Source of the DNA: an uncultured Anaeroplasmataceae bacterium
Lineage (GTDB): Bacteria > Bacillota_I > Bacilli_A > Acholeplasmatales > Anaeroplasmataceae
NCBI GenBank assembly: GCA_934229785.1
Contig: CAKQEA010000005.1
Coordinates: forward strand, 62,001 to 126,000
DNA: 64,000 bases
Direction of reading: 5' to 3'
This document shows positions 28,165 through 37,731 of this stretch, in pieces. The notes beneath the pieces are model-generated. The model saw nothing but the letters and a program-made list of their open reading frames with translations. It was not told where the DNA came from and searched no databases. Position numbers and translations under genes: made by a program. Position 1 is the stretch's first letter. Every line of letters begins with the position of its first letter.

Positions 28165-28330
28165 TTACTATTACATCATAAATAATTTTGCAGTACTTTT
28201 CCAACTTCAAGTACTTGTTAATCTTATTCTTTCGCTCTCACTAATCAAATTTAAGTTACTTAAACCAATTTGATTATCATAATCATATGGATCAAAATAA
28301 TTTGCACTTATTTGAGCAAATATAAAAACA
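28165..28330 (-). pseudogene. Possible remnant of a GT4 glycosyltransferase C-terminus
   Basis: Between the EpsG gene and the next glycosyltransferase, one minus-strand frame reads SANYFDPYDYDNQIGLSN followed by LISESERIRLTST and a stop. The pattern YFDPYD...S-E-R-x-x-L resembles the C-terminal end of GT4 glycosyltransferases. No start codon or catalytic region is present. The call rests on this short pattern only. Confidence 0.3.
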
Positions 28331-28358
28331 TTTAATTATTAAGTTTAAAATAATATTA

Positions 28359-29525
28359 TCATCCAATATTAAAAAATATAGTTTTATAAGGTAATACTTG
28401 GTAATATCCCTTCATTACTATGTAGTAATAAAAGTACATAAAGTATACACCAAAATATGTTAATAATAAGCAGTATCGATTCGTATTTATTTTAATCTTA
28501 TAACATAAATATGGAATTAATAAAACATTGTATATCAAAAAGAAAAAAGCAATTCTTGAAATCATTTCTGATATTGGAATAAATATAGATAAGTATGATA
28601 CTAAAAAATAAAAGAATTGCATGCACAACAAAACCCAAGCCGATTTATCTTTTTTTCTATCTTTATAAAGTACAACAAAGGCAAGTACTAATACAAAAAA
28701 GCCATAAATAATATTGATTGTTGTTGTTTGTCCATTATTAAATGAACTTTCAATAAAATACGAATATTTTGTATTGCTAATTATTATTAACAATATTTTT
28801 GCTATAAAGCCTAATCCAACTGTAAGCACAATAGCTATAGACAAAAAATGTTTCTTAACAAATTTCCAGTTAATAAAAATATAAACAGGTATTAACAACA
28901 AACTGGAATAATGAAAAATACATGCAATAAGATCATAAATTAAAAATTCGGTAAAATTATTTTTTCTAATATGTTTATATGAAGCTAGCATTATTACAGC
29001 TGAAATAGCTTGTCTAACATTATTTAAAGAGAAAAAATAAATACATGCAAAAAATACAACTGCTAATGAAATAATTGGATTTTTAGAGTAATCATAAATG
29101 CACTTAAATAAAACACCAACAAATAAGGCACTCGTAATTACAAACAACCATGTAGCGTTATGAGTAAATAATTGTATAAATTTATTTAAATATACAAATC
29201 CAATCTCCGTATATGCATTTTCACCATTTAAAATTTTAATAAAATTTGGATAGTAAGTGTACATATAGTCAGTTCCTACATCATAACGTATTGCACCAAC
29301 AACAAATAAAGGTATAGCACTTAAAGTAGCAAAAATGTAAAATTTTCTTTTTGTTGCTTTAAGTTTTTTCAACATTAAAGTATGTTTTTTACTTTGACAA
29401 TATAAAGTATCTTCTTTTTCATTATATTTATTTAATTTGTACATCTTTTTATATACTCTTTTATATTCCATTGCAAAAAGCATAAATATTAATGTTATTA
29501 ACATTGCCAAAATATAAATATACAT
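28359..29525 (-). CDS. EpsG-family polysaccharide polymerase
   Basis: A 388-residue membrane protein with about ten hydrophobic segments and the EpsG family pattern SAIPLFVVGAIRYDVGTDYMYTY near residues 65-90, then NNVRQAISAVIMLASY. EpsG proteins act as Wzy-like polymerases in Gram-positive exopolysaccharide systems. It is the only polymerase candidate between the priming transferase and flippase of cluster 1. It is flanked on both sides by members of a duplicated glycosyltransferase/DUF4422 pair. Confidence 0.85.
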   Translation of the reverse strand: MYIYILAMLITLIFMLFAMEYKRVYKKMYKLNKYNEKEDTLYCQSKKHTLMLKKLKATKRKFYIFATLSAIPLFVVGAIRYDVGTDYMYTYYPNFIKILNGENAYTEIGFVYLNKFIQLFTHNATWLFVITSALFVGVLFKCIYDYSKNPIISLAVVFFACIYFFSLNNVRQAISAVIMLASYKHIRKNNFTEFLIYDLIACIFHYSSLLLIPVYIFINWKFVKKHFLSIAIVLTVGLGFIAKILLIIISNTKYSYFIESSFNNGQTTTINIIYGFFVLVLAFVVLYKDRKKDKSAWVLLCMQFFYFLVSYLSIFIPISEMISRIAFFFLIYNVLLIPYLCYKIKINTNRYCLLLTYFGVYFMYFYYYIVMKGYYQVLPYKTIFFNIG

Positions 29526-29546
29526 ACTTTTTCTCCTTTATAAATT

Positions 29547-30287
29547 TTATTTCAATAATCTTTTCATCTTATTTTTAAACGTAACATACATACGTTCTCC
29601 AACTATATGAGTTGAATAGCAAAATGTTTTAAAATTATTTTTCTTTACATAAACCGTAAATAAACGTTCACTTAAAAAACCATATAAACGTTGTTGCTGA
29701 ATAGTATACCCAGTCATATCAACTTTCTTTTCAAGGTCAAATAAAATTTCAAACAACCATTTGTAGTAGTCATTCCATTTTTGCTTTGTAGTTATAAACA
29801 TATTTAGCAAATATGTTTCATTACCATTCATAACCTCATCAAACGCTACAAGATATTCTGGGCATATTTTTAAAATGCTTTCGCGCAATAAATCAAAATC
29901 ATGTTCAGAAACATTTATCAATAAATGTTCTTTAACTGTCTCCTTAGTTTTAAATAATTTCGGTGTAATAAAATCATATTTACCTAATTTTTTTTCGATA
30001 GTTGGTGAATTAACATAACTTTTAATTGAAGAAGAAAATTTATTAGTAGTAAAAAATCTTCTATAGTGTGCTAAGCCTACAATTTCTTCGTCCTTTACAT
30101 TTTTCCAAATATAATAACAGGCTGTTAACTCACAAAAATAAGGATTCTTAACTGAGATATTATCTTCACAGTCAGCATCAGTTAAAGGGTATTGCTTTCC
30201 ATTGTTTAATGCATTAACCTGAATATATTCGTAATTTTTTGGTAATTTATTATCTATTTTCTTATGAGTACAAACAAAAATTTTCAT
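29547..30287 (-). CDS. DUF4422 putative glycosyltransferase
   Basis: A roughly 246-residue DUF4422 protein with the family features KIFVCTHKKID at the N-terminus, DNISVKNPYFCELTACYYIWKN, VGLAHYRRFF and, near the end, GYTIQQQRLYGFLSERLF. The family is found in capsule clusters and is believed to be a glycosyltransferase. Two adjacent ATGs follow a GGAG site; the second gives the better spacing. A decayed homologue lies at 27113-27399, so this intact copy is the survivor of a duplicated pair. Confidence 0.85.
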   Translation of the reverse strand: MKIFVCTHKKIDNKLPKNYEYIQVNALNNGKQYPLTDADCEDNISVKNPYFCELTACYYIWKNVKDEEIVGLAHYRRFFTTNKFSSSIKSYVNSPTIEKKLGKYDFITPKLFKTKETVKEHLLINVSEHDFDLLRESILKICPEYLVAFDEVMNGNETYLLNMFITTKQKWNDYYKWLFEILFDLEKKVDMTGYTIQQQRLYGFLSERLFTVYVKKNNFKTFCYSTHIVGERMYVTFKNKMKRLLK

Positions 30288-30335
30288 CATTTACTCCTTT
30301 ATTTCCTTCTTATATCTTTAATAAAAAGATATTTT

Positions 30336-30972
30336 TTAGTAGTTATTTTGCCTCAAATATGATAATACTTTTTTTGAAATTAACTTTTTAAAAATTATCT
30401 TATACTTTAGCAATTTTTCATCATACCTAGAATCATAGCACTGGTGTTCTCCATTATTTTTTTTAGATATTTTGCATCTTTTAAAACAATCTTTTGGAAA
30501 TGCTACTATTCAACATTTTAAAAATTGTCTCTTTCAGTTTAATTTAAAATCATCAAAATTATCTAAAAATAGTAAATTTTCATTTTTCAAAGTAATCATT
30601 TTTAATCTATTTAACCATTTAAGCATTACTGGCTTCTTCGCTTCAGTTCCAAATGTAGCTGTTTTTAATAAAAAACCATATGTAAATTCAATAAACATTT
30701 TACAATTTAGGGTCAAAGTATTTAAACATATCAAACTCAACCAAATTCATATAAAACTATAAATCTAAAAAATCACTCAAAATGTCATATTTTTTCTTTA
30801 TACAATCTTTAACAAGTTTTGAATCATAATAATACTTAGAAAATATCTCATCTTTCTAAATTCTAACATCATAGTCTAGATTCAATTTTTTCAACCTTCT
30901 ATATTATTAAGTTTGTTTATTAGGCATATTTGCTTGCCCTAACCCAAAAGCATGAATTATCTTTGAAACCAT
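30336..30972 (-). pseudogene. Decayed Gly_transf_sug glycosyltransferase
   Basis: The frame starts as VSKIIHAFGLGQANMPN, matching the intact homologue at 27399-28151 (IPKIIHACWLGSAEMP), and soon meets stops and frameshifts. Shifted frames then match in order: KLVKDCIKKKYDILSDF, CKMFIEFTYGFLLKTATFGTEA, and a C-terminal part with ISKKVLSYLRQNNY. The DXD is lost (EFDMFKYFD). Many lesions mean that this copy died long ago. Confidence 0.85.
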
Positions 30973-30983
30973 AAAATTTATCC

Positions 30984-32009
30984 TTATTTGATCATGCAGT
31001 TAATAATCTTTTCAAAAGCATGTTTGTATGAATATTTCTCTAAAACTTCAGTTCTTAATTGAGAAACATTACAATCAGTTTCTTCTAATTTTTTTAATAA
31101 ATCTTCTGAATTTCCTTTTTTAAAAAATTCCACATCTAAACCAGTATATATTTCTTTAAATACCTCAATATCACTTATAATTGGTTTTGTTTGTAAAAAC
31201 AACGCCTCAAGTGGTGGAATACCAAATCCCTCATAAAAACTTGGCTGAACAAGAAACTTAGCTTTTGAAATATAATCAAATAAAACATCATCGTTAACTT
31301 TACCAGTAAAACAAACATTTTCGTTTTTAACATATTTTTCAATAATGTTGTCTTTTGTTCTGAAATTTGAATATTCACCAACAAGATATACTTTGTAATC
31401 AGTTTTCTCAACTGCATTTAAAAGCACTGAAAGCCCTTTATGCTTTTTTATATTTCCAACATATATAATGTAATTTTCTTTTTCAATTTTTTTATTTGAT
31501 TTTTTATATTCAATAATTGATTTGGATAACCCATTGTATATTGTAATAATTTCAGTTTTACATTTTGGAAAATGATATTTAATTCTAGATTTAGTAAATT
31601 CTGAAACTGTAAATATTTTTTTTGATAAATGTATGCAACGTTTATAAAAATGCATTTTTATAATTTTATCTATCAAATTATTTGTTGAATCTTTATAATC
31701 AAGAAACATTAAATCATGAATCATTGTATATGCAGGTATTTTTAAACCATATGGAATAATAAAATTTGGGGTAAAAAATAAATCATATTTATTTATGGTT
31801 TTATCAATAAATAATCCATTTTTTGAAACTGGTGATTCATCATTAGAAATAATGTTTTTTTCTATACCATATTTACTTAATTTATTTGGATTTCCCCAAT
31901 AATAAAACTCATATTCAGATGAAAAACTAATGTTTTGTAAATATCCTTCTAAGACACGTCCTATTCCAGACATACCTAAATATCTACAATCTATAACAAT
32001 TTTTTTCAC
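30984..32009 (-). CDS. GT4-family glycosyltransferase (cluster 1)
   Basis: A 341-residue GT-B glycosyltransferase with YVGNIKKHKGLSVLLNAVEK as the nucleotide-sugar region and the E-x7-E motif in PSFYEGFGIPPLEALFLQ. The GTG start at 32009 follows GGTGA. It lies directly after manC, and mannosyltransferases are common in this class, so a GDP-mannose-derived donor is plausible, though not shown by sequence. Confidence 0.9.
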   Translation of the reverse strand: MKKIVIDCRYLGMSGIGRVLEGYLQNISFSSEYEFYYWGNPNKLSKYGIEKNIISNDESPVSKNGLFIDKTINKYDLFFTPNFIIPYGLKIPAYTMIHDLMFLDYKDSTNNLIDKIIKMHFYKRCIHLSKKIFTVSEFTKSRIKYHFPKCKTEIITIYNGLSKSIIEYKKSNKKIEKENYIIYVGNIKKHKGLSVLLNAVEKTDYKVYLVGEYSNFRTKDNIIEKYVKNENVCFTGKVNDDVLFDYISKAKFLVQPSFYEGFGIPPLEALFLQTKPIISDIEVFKEIYTGLDVEFFKKGNSEDLLKKLEETDCNVSQLRTEVLEKYSYKHAFEKIINCMIK

Positions 32010-32021
32010 AAAATCACCACT

Positions 32022-33071
32022 TTATAATAATTTTAATATTTTCTTTATATCTTGATTTTTACTTTTATCACAAATCAAAATATTATCCTTTGTTAATGCA
32101 ACTATCATATTATGTACCCCTAATAATGATACATTTTGATAATTTCCATCGCTAACAAGAATATTATTATTTGAATCAACTGAAATACAATTAATTTTTC
32201 TAATAACATTATTATTTTCATCTTTGTCAAATAATTCTTCAAATGCAAGATAATTTCCAACATCATTCCAACCAAATTCAGAAGGAATCACTACTATATT
32301 ATCAGCATGCTCCATAACCGCAAAATCAATTGATTTTTTTTCAAACAATTGAAAATCATCTTTAACTAATTCGGCAGTTTTTACTCCTTCATTTTTATCA
32401 ATCTTATTAGAAATTAAATTAATAGTACTATAATGATTAGGACTATATTTCTTTAAAGCATTTATTATTGTGTCATATTTAAAAATAAACATTCCACTAT
32501 TCCATAAATACTTACCTGATTCAAAATATTCTTTTGCAATTTCATATTTTGGCTTTTCCTTGAATCCTAATGACTTAGTTGGAATCATTAATTTATTAGA
32601 TTCAACCTCAATATAGCCATAGCCTGTCTCAGGATATGTAGGTTTAATACCTAATGTAACTATATTATTCTTTTCTGCCTCTTTTTCAGCTATTTTAATT
32701 ACCTGTCTAAATGTCTCTTCATCAGAAATTAAGTGATCAGATGCCAATACACAAACAGTTGGATTATCATAATATTTAGAAATCATAGTTGATCCATATG
32801 CTATTGCTGCAGCAGTATCTCTAAATGCAGGTTCAATTATGATTCTTGAATCATCAATTTCAACTAAATCTGCCTTTAAAGCCGGAACCTGAATTTCATT
32901 TGTAGCAATAAAAATTCTATCTTTATCTACAAGTGGTAATATACGCTCATATGCCAATCTAATTAATGATTTGTCCGAAAATATTTTAAGCAATTGTTTG
33001 GGCTTCTCTTTTGTTGATAATGGCCAAAATCTCTCTCCACTACCACCAGCCATAATTAAAAATGTCAACAT
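32022..33071 (-). CDS. manC: Mannose-1-phosphate guanylyltransferase
   Basis: A 349-residue GDP-mannose pyrophosphorylase with the signature IMAGGSGERFWPLSTKEKPKQ, ASDHLI and FKEKP. It forms GDP-mannose from mannose-1-phosphate and GTP. It is the short form, without the C-terminal isomerase domain seen in bifunctional AlgA/ManC; the isomerase is supplied by the fusion gene just upstream. Start lies 2 nt after the upstream stop with GGAGGG inside the previous gene. Confidence 0.93.
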   Translation of the reverse strand: MLTFLIMAGGSGERFWPLSTKEKPKQLLKIFSDKSLIRLAYERILPLVDKDRIFIATNEIQVPALKADLVEIDDSRIIIEPAFRDTAAAIAYGSTMISKYYDNPTVCVLASDHLISDEETFRQVIKIAEKEAEKNNIVTLGIKPTYPETGYGYIEVESNKLMIPTKSLGFKEKPKYEIAKEYFESGKYLWNSGMFIFKYDTIINALKKYSPNHYSTINLISNKIDKNEGVKTAELVKDDFQLFEKKSIDFAVMEHADNIVVIPSEFGWNDVGNYLAFEELFDKDENNNVIRKINCISVDSNNNILVSDGNYQNVSLLGVHNMIVALTKDNILICDKSKNQDIKKILKLL

Positions 33072-33073
33072 TA

Positions 33074-34966
33074 TTATCCCTCCATTAATGAATCAATTAA
33101 TTTATTAATATCATATTTAAATTTGTATCCTGTTTTAGAGATAAATTTTGTTGAATCACCAACCAAAACCTTGGCATCATTAGGTCTTAAATATTTTGAA
33201 TTTACTTTAACCATTACTTCGTTTGTTTTTGTATTTATGGCAACTTCATCCAAACCTGTGCCAACCCAATTTAGCTTTATACCAACCTTATCATATGCTA
33301 AAGTTACAAATTCTCTAATCGTAAAAGACTCTCCTGTTGATATCACATAGTCCTCTGGCTTATCCTGTTGAAGTGATAGCCAAATCGCATTTGCATAATC
33401 TTCGGTATGTCCCCATTCACGCCTTGCATCTAAATTTCCAAGTTCTAACACTTCATTTTTATTATTCTTTAGGTGATCAATTATTTTCATAGAAACAAAT
33501 GATTTATCTCTAATTGGAGATTCATGGTTATAACAAATACCACTAACAACATACAAGTTATTTGTCTCTCTATAGCACTTACACATTTGGTATGCAAATA
33601 CCTTTGATACTGCATATGGAGATTTGGGATCTATTAATGTTTCTTCATTTTGAGGATAAACCTCACCTGAAAAAATATATGGTGAAGATAAACAAAATAT
33701 TTTTGTTCTAATTTCACTATTTTTTACAGCATCTAACAATCTCAAAGTTCCCAAAGAATTTACTTCTGTTGTATATTCTGGCATATCAAATGATATATCA
33801 ACATGTGATTGTGAAGCAAGATGATAAACCTCATCTGGCTTTACAGTTTCAATTATTCTATTTAAATTTGATCCATCAGTTAAATCACCAACATGTAAAA
33901 AATAATTTTCATTATTATTGAATTTATTAGTATATATACCATACGCTTGGGATTTAGACTGAATAAGACCATGAACCTCATAATTTTTTTCAAGTAACAA
34001 TTTAGTTAGATAATAACCATCCTGATTTGTCACTCCTGTAATCAAAGCAATTTTTCTCATTCTAAGGCGCTCCTTACTTTTTTCTTTTGGTATTACTGCC
34101 ATAATTTCTAGATTACCACTAAACGTAATTTTTGAAGTATTGGCAGTAAGAATAAAAGAATCACCTTTTTTTATTTTTGAATCATTAATTTTTCCTTCAC
34201 CAGAAATAATATAAAAAATTTCAAAACCCTTATTTTCATAATCCTGTGTTCCATTAACTATAAGCTTATACATATTAAAGTGACTATTTTTAAATGTATC
34301 TTGTTCTTTAAAATTATGTATTCTATTTTTAGAATTATTAAAATCTATAACATTTAATGAATCTTCAATATGTAACGCTCTAGCTGGTAATCTATTATAA
34401 TCATATAATCTATATGTAATGTCTGATGACTCTTGTACCTCAAGTAAAAATGTATCTTCATGAATTGCATGCACAGTTCCAGGCTCAACAATTATTAAAT
34501 CATCATTTTTTATATCTTTATTAATTAAATATTGTTCTATTAGCCCTTTATTTAATACATCTTTAAGTTCAATTTGATTTTTCAAATTTATACCAACTGT
34601 TATACTTTTAGCCTTTGTTTCAGGTAAAATATACCAGCATTCAAACTTTCCAAGTGAATTTTTTGTTTTTAAAGCATAATCATCATTTGGGTGTACTTGG
34701 ACACTTAATTTATCACTAGACGAAATAAGCTTTAATAATAAAGGGAATTCTTTTTCTTTAAAATCACCAAATAACTCTGGATGCTTATTCCAAACATGCC
34801 TCAATGTTTGGCCCTTATATCTACCATTTGTAATAATTGATGATTTATTCTTATACCCTGAAACTATCCAAGCTTCCCCAGTATGATCAGAGCAATCAAA
34901 CATTTTGTTTAGTTCATTTCCAGCCCATGGTTTAATCTCAAAATAAGGCTTAAGAAATAATATCAT
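33074..34966 (-). CDS. Fusion of mannose-6-phosphate isomerase and GDP-mannose 4,6-dehydratase
   Basis: A continuous 630-codon frame with two enzymes. Residues 1-300 are a class I ManA: zinc and active-site motifs QVHPNDDYA, GKFECWYIL, EPGTVHAI and YRLYDYNR. From Met303 on it is a GDP-mannose 4,6-dehydratase of about 328 residues: ALITGVTNQDGYYLTKLLLE, the Y-x3-K in SPYAVSKVFAY, YNHESPIRDKSFVSMKI and NLDARREWGHTEDYANA. Together they take fructose-6-phosphate to mannose-6-phosphate and GDP-mannose to GDP-4-keto-6-deoxymannose. An AAGGAG 9 nt before the ATG of Met303 (34060) suggests the dehydratase can also be made alone and that the fusion arose by loss of the manA stop. Confidence 0.92.
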   Translation of the reverse strand: MILFLKPYFEIKPWAGNELNKMFDCSDHTGEAWIVSGYKNKSSIITNGRYKGQTLRHVWNKHPELFGDFKEKEFPLLLKLISSSDKLSVQVHPNDDYALKTKNSLGKFECWYILPETKAKSITVGINLKNQIELKDVLNKGLIEQYLINKDIKNDDLIIVEPGTVHAIHEDTFLLEVQESSDITYRLYDYNRLPARALHIEDSLNVIDFNNSKNRIHNFKEQDTFKNSHFNMYKLIVNGTQDYENKGFEIFYIISGEGKINDSKIKKGDSFILTANTSKITFSGNLEIMAVIPKEKSKERLRMRKIALITGVTNQDGYYLTKLLLEKNYEVHGLIQSKSQAYGIYTNKFNNNENYFLHVGDLTDGSNLNRIIETVKPDEVYHLASQSHVDISFDMPEYTTEVNSLGTLRLLDAVKNSEIRTKIFCLSSPYIFSGEVYPQNEETLIDPKSPYAVSKVFAYQMCKCYRETNNLYVVSGICYNHESPIRDKSFVSMKIIDHLKNNKNEVLELGNLDARREWGHTEDYANAIWLSLQQDKPEDYVISTGESFTIREFVTLAYDKVGIKLNWVGTGLDEVAINTKTNEVMVKVNSKYLRPNDAKVLVGDSTKFISKTGYKFKYDINKLIDSLMEG

Positions 34967-34979
34967 ATTAATTCACTCC

Positions 34980-35654
34980 TTATTTAGCTCCATCGCTTTT
35001 AAATACTCCAATAACTGTATGCCATAAAATTCTTAAATCTAGCCAAAAGCCTCTTTTATAAACATAATATAATTCCATCTTAACTCTATCTTCATAAGAT
35101 GTATTACTTCTACCATGACTAGCCCAATAGCCTGTAAGACCTGGTCTAACACGCAATAATAACTTTTTTTCTTCTTCAGTATATTTTTCATTTAATTCTT
35201 CAACAAGCATTGGTCTCCAACCAACAACAGACATTTGACCAACAAAAATATTCCATAGCTGTGGTAATTCATCTAAAGAAGTTTTTCTTAAAATTTTACC
35301 AACCCTAGTAACTCTAGGATCATTTGTTACCTTATAATCTCTTTTATATTCCTCTAATTGTTCAGGCGTAAGTATTTCTTCAATTGGTCTTGGATCCATT
35401 CTCATTGATCTAAACTTCCATACTTTTATTACCTTACCATCTTTTCCAACACGCTCATGACCATAAAAGATTGGACCCTTTGATGAGCATTTAACAACAA
35501 TAGCTATAATAATAAACAACCACGAAAAAACAATCAAACCTAAACCTGAAGAAAAAATATCAAACAAACGTTTACAAAAAGAAAAGAAATACTTTTCCTT
35601 ATACATTGAAGAATCATATACTAAAGACAAACTTTCTTGAACTGATTTTCTCAT
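34980..35654 (-). CDS. Priming sugar-phosphate transferase (cluster 1)
   Basis: A 224-residue bacterial sugar transferase of the WbaP/EpsL class: one membrane anchor (KRLFDIFSSGLGLIVFSWLF), then GHERVGKDGKVIKVWKFRSMR and KTSLDELPQLWNIFVGQMSVVG. It attaches the first sugar-1-phosphate to undecaprenyl phosphate and so starts repeat-unit assembly. A second member at 60257-60928 primes the other cluster, so two lipid-linked products are probably made. Confidence 0.92.
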   Translation of the reverse strand: MRKSVQESLSLVYDSSMYKEKYFFSFCKRLFDIFSSGLGLIVFSWLFIIIAIVVKCSSKGPIFYGHERVGKDGKVIKVWKFRSMRMDPRPIEEILTPEQLEEYKRDYKVTNDPRVTRVGKILRKTSLDELPQLWNIFVGQMSVVGWRPMLVEELNEKYTEEEKKLLLRVRPGLTGYWASHGRSNTSYEDRVKMELYYVYKRGFWLDLRILWHTVIGVFKSDGAK

Positions 35655-35704
35655 AAATAATAACCTCTATTCATATAAATAATTTTTAACTTAAAAATAC
35701 ACTC

Positions 35705-36190
35705 TCAAATTCTAAGAACAAAGTTAAAAGAGGATACAAAATCATCAAACTTAAACTTATCATTAATTATTATTTTCATATCATTAAGCTTTTTATCAAT
35801 AAAATATAAAGGACATTTTATTTTAAAATTAAAATTAAAAGCTTTAATACTTAAAAACAAATCAAATCCAGATTGTGATAAGAAATACAAAACACCAACA
35901 ATATCCTCACAATGTATAAAGTGAAGTGGTGAAGAATGGATTACATTAATTAAACATTTAAAAATCATTAAAATTGAAATAATTACCTCAATAGACCAAT
36001 CATAAAGAGTTTTAGAACCATAGCCATAATTATAAAATACTGCTAGTATAATATAAATACCTAATAATCCTAAAAACAGTAAAAGCATATATCTAATTGA
36101 TTTGTTACATACTGACAATGAAAGAACAAAAACAAATAATAACGTCAAAATATCAAAATTTTCAGTAATAAAATTGATTATAAAATTCAT
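35705..36190 (-). CDS. Hypothetical membrane protein
   Basis: A 161-residue protein with three hydrophobic segments in the first 90 residues (about 10-28, 32-52, 65-85) and a soluble, basic C-terminal part. I do not recognise the family. It lies alone between a terminator and the priming transferase gene. Its Asn/Ile/Lys-rich composition resembles the neighbouring genes. It may be a diverged capsule-associated protein or a residual open frame. Confidence 0.45.
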   Translation of the reverse strand: MNFIINFITENFDILTLLFVFVLSLSVCNKSIRYMLLLFLGLLGIYIILAVFYNYGYGSKTLYDWSIEVIISILMIFKCLINVIHSSPLHFIHCEDIVGVLYFLSQSGFDLFLSIKAFNFNFKIKCPLYFIDKKLNDMKIIINDKFKFDDFVSSFNFVLRI

Positions 36191-36296
36191 TTTCCCACTC
36201 CTTGCATAAATAATTTTGTAGACAAATCTTCTTATAACATTTTACCATTATTAACAACAAATTTCAACCTTTTCAAAATTATACGAATGTGAAAAA

Positions 36297-36325
36297 CAAA
36301 AAAACCTCAAAAATGAGGTGTTTTT
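36297..36325 (-). terminator. Terminator after the GT4 gene of cluster 1
   Basis: On the minus strand ACCTCA-TTTT-TGAGGT forms a short stem with a long T-run (TTTTTTT). It lies just after the stop of the glycosyltransferase at 36342-37454 and isolates that gene from the next one. Confidence 0.7.
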
Positions 36326-36341
36326 CCAAATAATTTCAAAA

Positions 36342-37454
36342 TTATAAATTATTAATAATGTCTTTAATATTCTTCTTAAATTTGTCAAATAAAAATAATT
36401 CTTCTACTCTTTTCTTTGCATTTGATCCAAATTCTTGATGATTTAAAACATCTTTTATTGCATCAGCATATGCCTTAACATTTTCATTTTCAACTTCAAG
36501 ACCTGATATATTATTAAGGCTAACATAATTAACCCCAGATCCTGGAATATTAAATGTTATACAAGGCTTTCCATAATACATAGCTTCAGCTAGTCCAATT
36601 CCAAATGCTTCATTTTTAGTAATTGATGGAAAACAAAATATGTCACATGCTAAAAAATTAGCCTTCAATTCATCATCTGATATTCTTCCAAGAAATTCTA
36701 TCTTATTGTCATTTTTAGCCTCTTCTTTTAATGAATCTGTTAATGGACCCTTACCACCAATTAATATTTTATAATTATCATCTAAAAATTTACTTGCTTT
36801 AATAAGATATGTTATTCCTTTGTATTCTACATGTCTACCAAAAGCAAAACAAATTATTTTACCTTTATATTTTTCTTTTATCTCATTAGCCATTTCAACA
36901 TGCTTCTCATTATATTCAATTCTATCATTACTTACACAACATGGTACAACAAAGCATTTATCCTTATATTCACTTAACCATGGACTACCTTCTATATAAT
37001 TAGGACTTGTAGCAATAATTTTATCAGCATATTTAAGTAATCTTTTATTTTGACCTTTAAACAAAACTCTTAATAGTTTTTGTTTAGTAATATCAAGATG
37101 CCAATAAAGAACAAATTTAAATCTTTTATGTTTCAAATGTTTTTCCAAAAAACTTGCAACAAAAGGATTTGGATAATGGAATATAACAATATCTGGTTCA
37201 TATTCCTTTAAAACTTTTTTCAAAATCTTTCCATAGGATAATGCTATAGATTGCGAAGCAATTTTAACTTGACAATTAACTCTTGTTACCTCTACACCAT
37301 CAACACTATCTGTAATAGTTCCTTTTTCATGATTGAAACACAAAATTCTAACTTCGTATTCATCCTTTAAAGAATTTGCTACATCACGAGTAACCTGTTC
37401 TATTCCTCCTATATGAGGAAACATATAATTATCTATTTGTAATACCTTTTTCAT
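36342..37454 (-). CDS. GT4-family glycosyltransferase
   Basis: A 370-residue GT-B enzyme with the N-terminal Gly-rich loop PHIGGIEQVTRDVANSL and the C-terminal E-x7-E motif in NEAFGIGLAEAMYYGKPC, and a donor region FAFGRHVEYKGITYLIKASK. It probably adds a sugar to the lipid-linked repeat unit. It is the first gene of cluster 1 in transcription order and is followed by its own terminator, so it may be a single-gene transcript. Confidence 0.9.
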   Translation of the reverse strand: MKKVLQIDNYMFPHIGGIEQVTRDVANSLKDEYEVRILCFNHEKGTITDSVDGVEVTRVNCQVKIASQSIALSYGKILKKVLKEYEPDIVIFHYPNPFVASFLEKHLKHKRFKFVLYWHLDITKQKLLRVLFKGQNKRLLKYADKIIATSPNYIEGSPWLSEYKDKCFVVPCCVSNDRIEYNEKHVEMANEIKEKYKGKIICFAFGRHVEYKGITYLIKASKFLDDNYKILIGGKGPLTDSLKEEAKNDNKIEFLGRISDDELKANFLACDIFCFPSITKNEAFGIGLAEAMYYGKPCITFNIPGSGVNYVSLNNISGLEVENENVKAYADAIKDVLNHQEFGSNAKKRVEELFLFDKFKKNIKDIINNL

Positions 37455-37731
37455 ATTTTGCTCCTTAAATTTAACTATATTAACTAACTTACAATATTTT
37501 TAAACTATAAATAACTCATATTAAGTATATCATAACTAAACAATAATAAAACATTATAATTATATAATTTCATCATTTCATTTTTTGTATAGTTTATCTT
37601 AATGTGTCTTTATAACTGTACTAACATCAGTATCACTTATTTAGTCGCACCGCTTTTTGATTTAAATCAATAATTATTGATTCCTTTCATTTGCTTTATC
37701 CATAATTTTTTAAAATAAATTATTTTTATTT

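Noticed and set aside
36297..36325. Third copy of the ISL3-like leader
   Set aside because: It shares only ATGAGGTGTTTTT with that leader; the rest differs and a simple terminator explains it.
37590..37660. GC-richer patch before the AAA_13 gene end, possible integrase tail
   Set aside because: A short frame ending SDTDVSTVIKTH was seen, but there is no upstream continuation and no attachment-site repeat.
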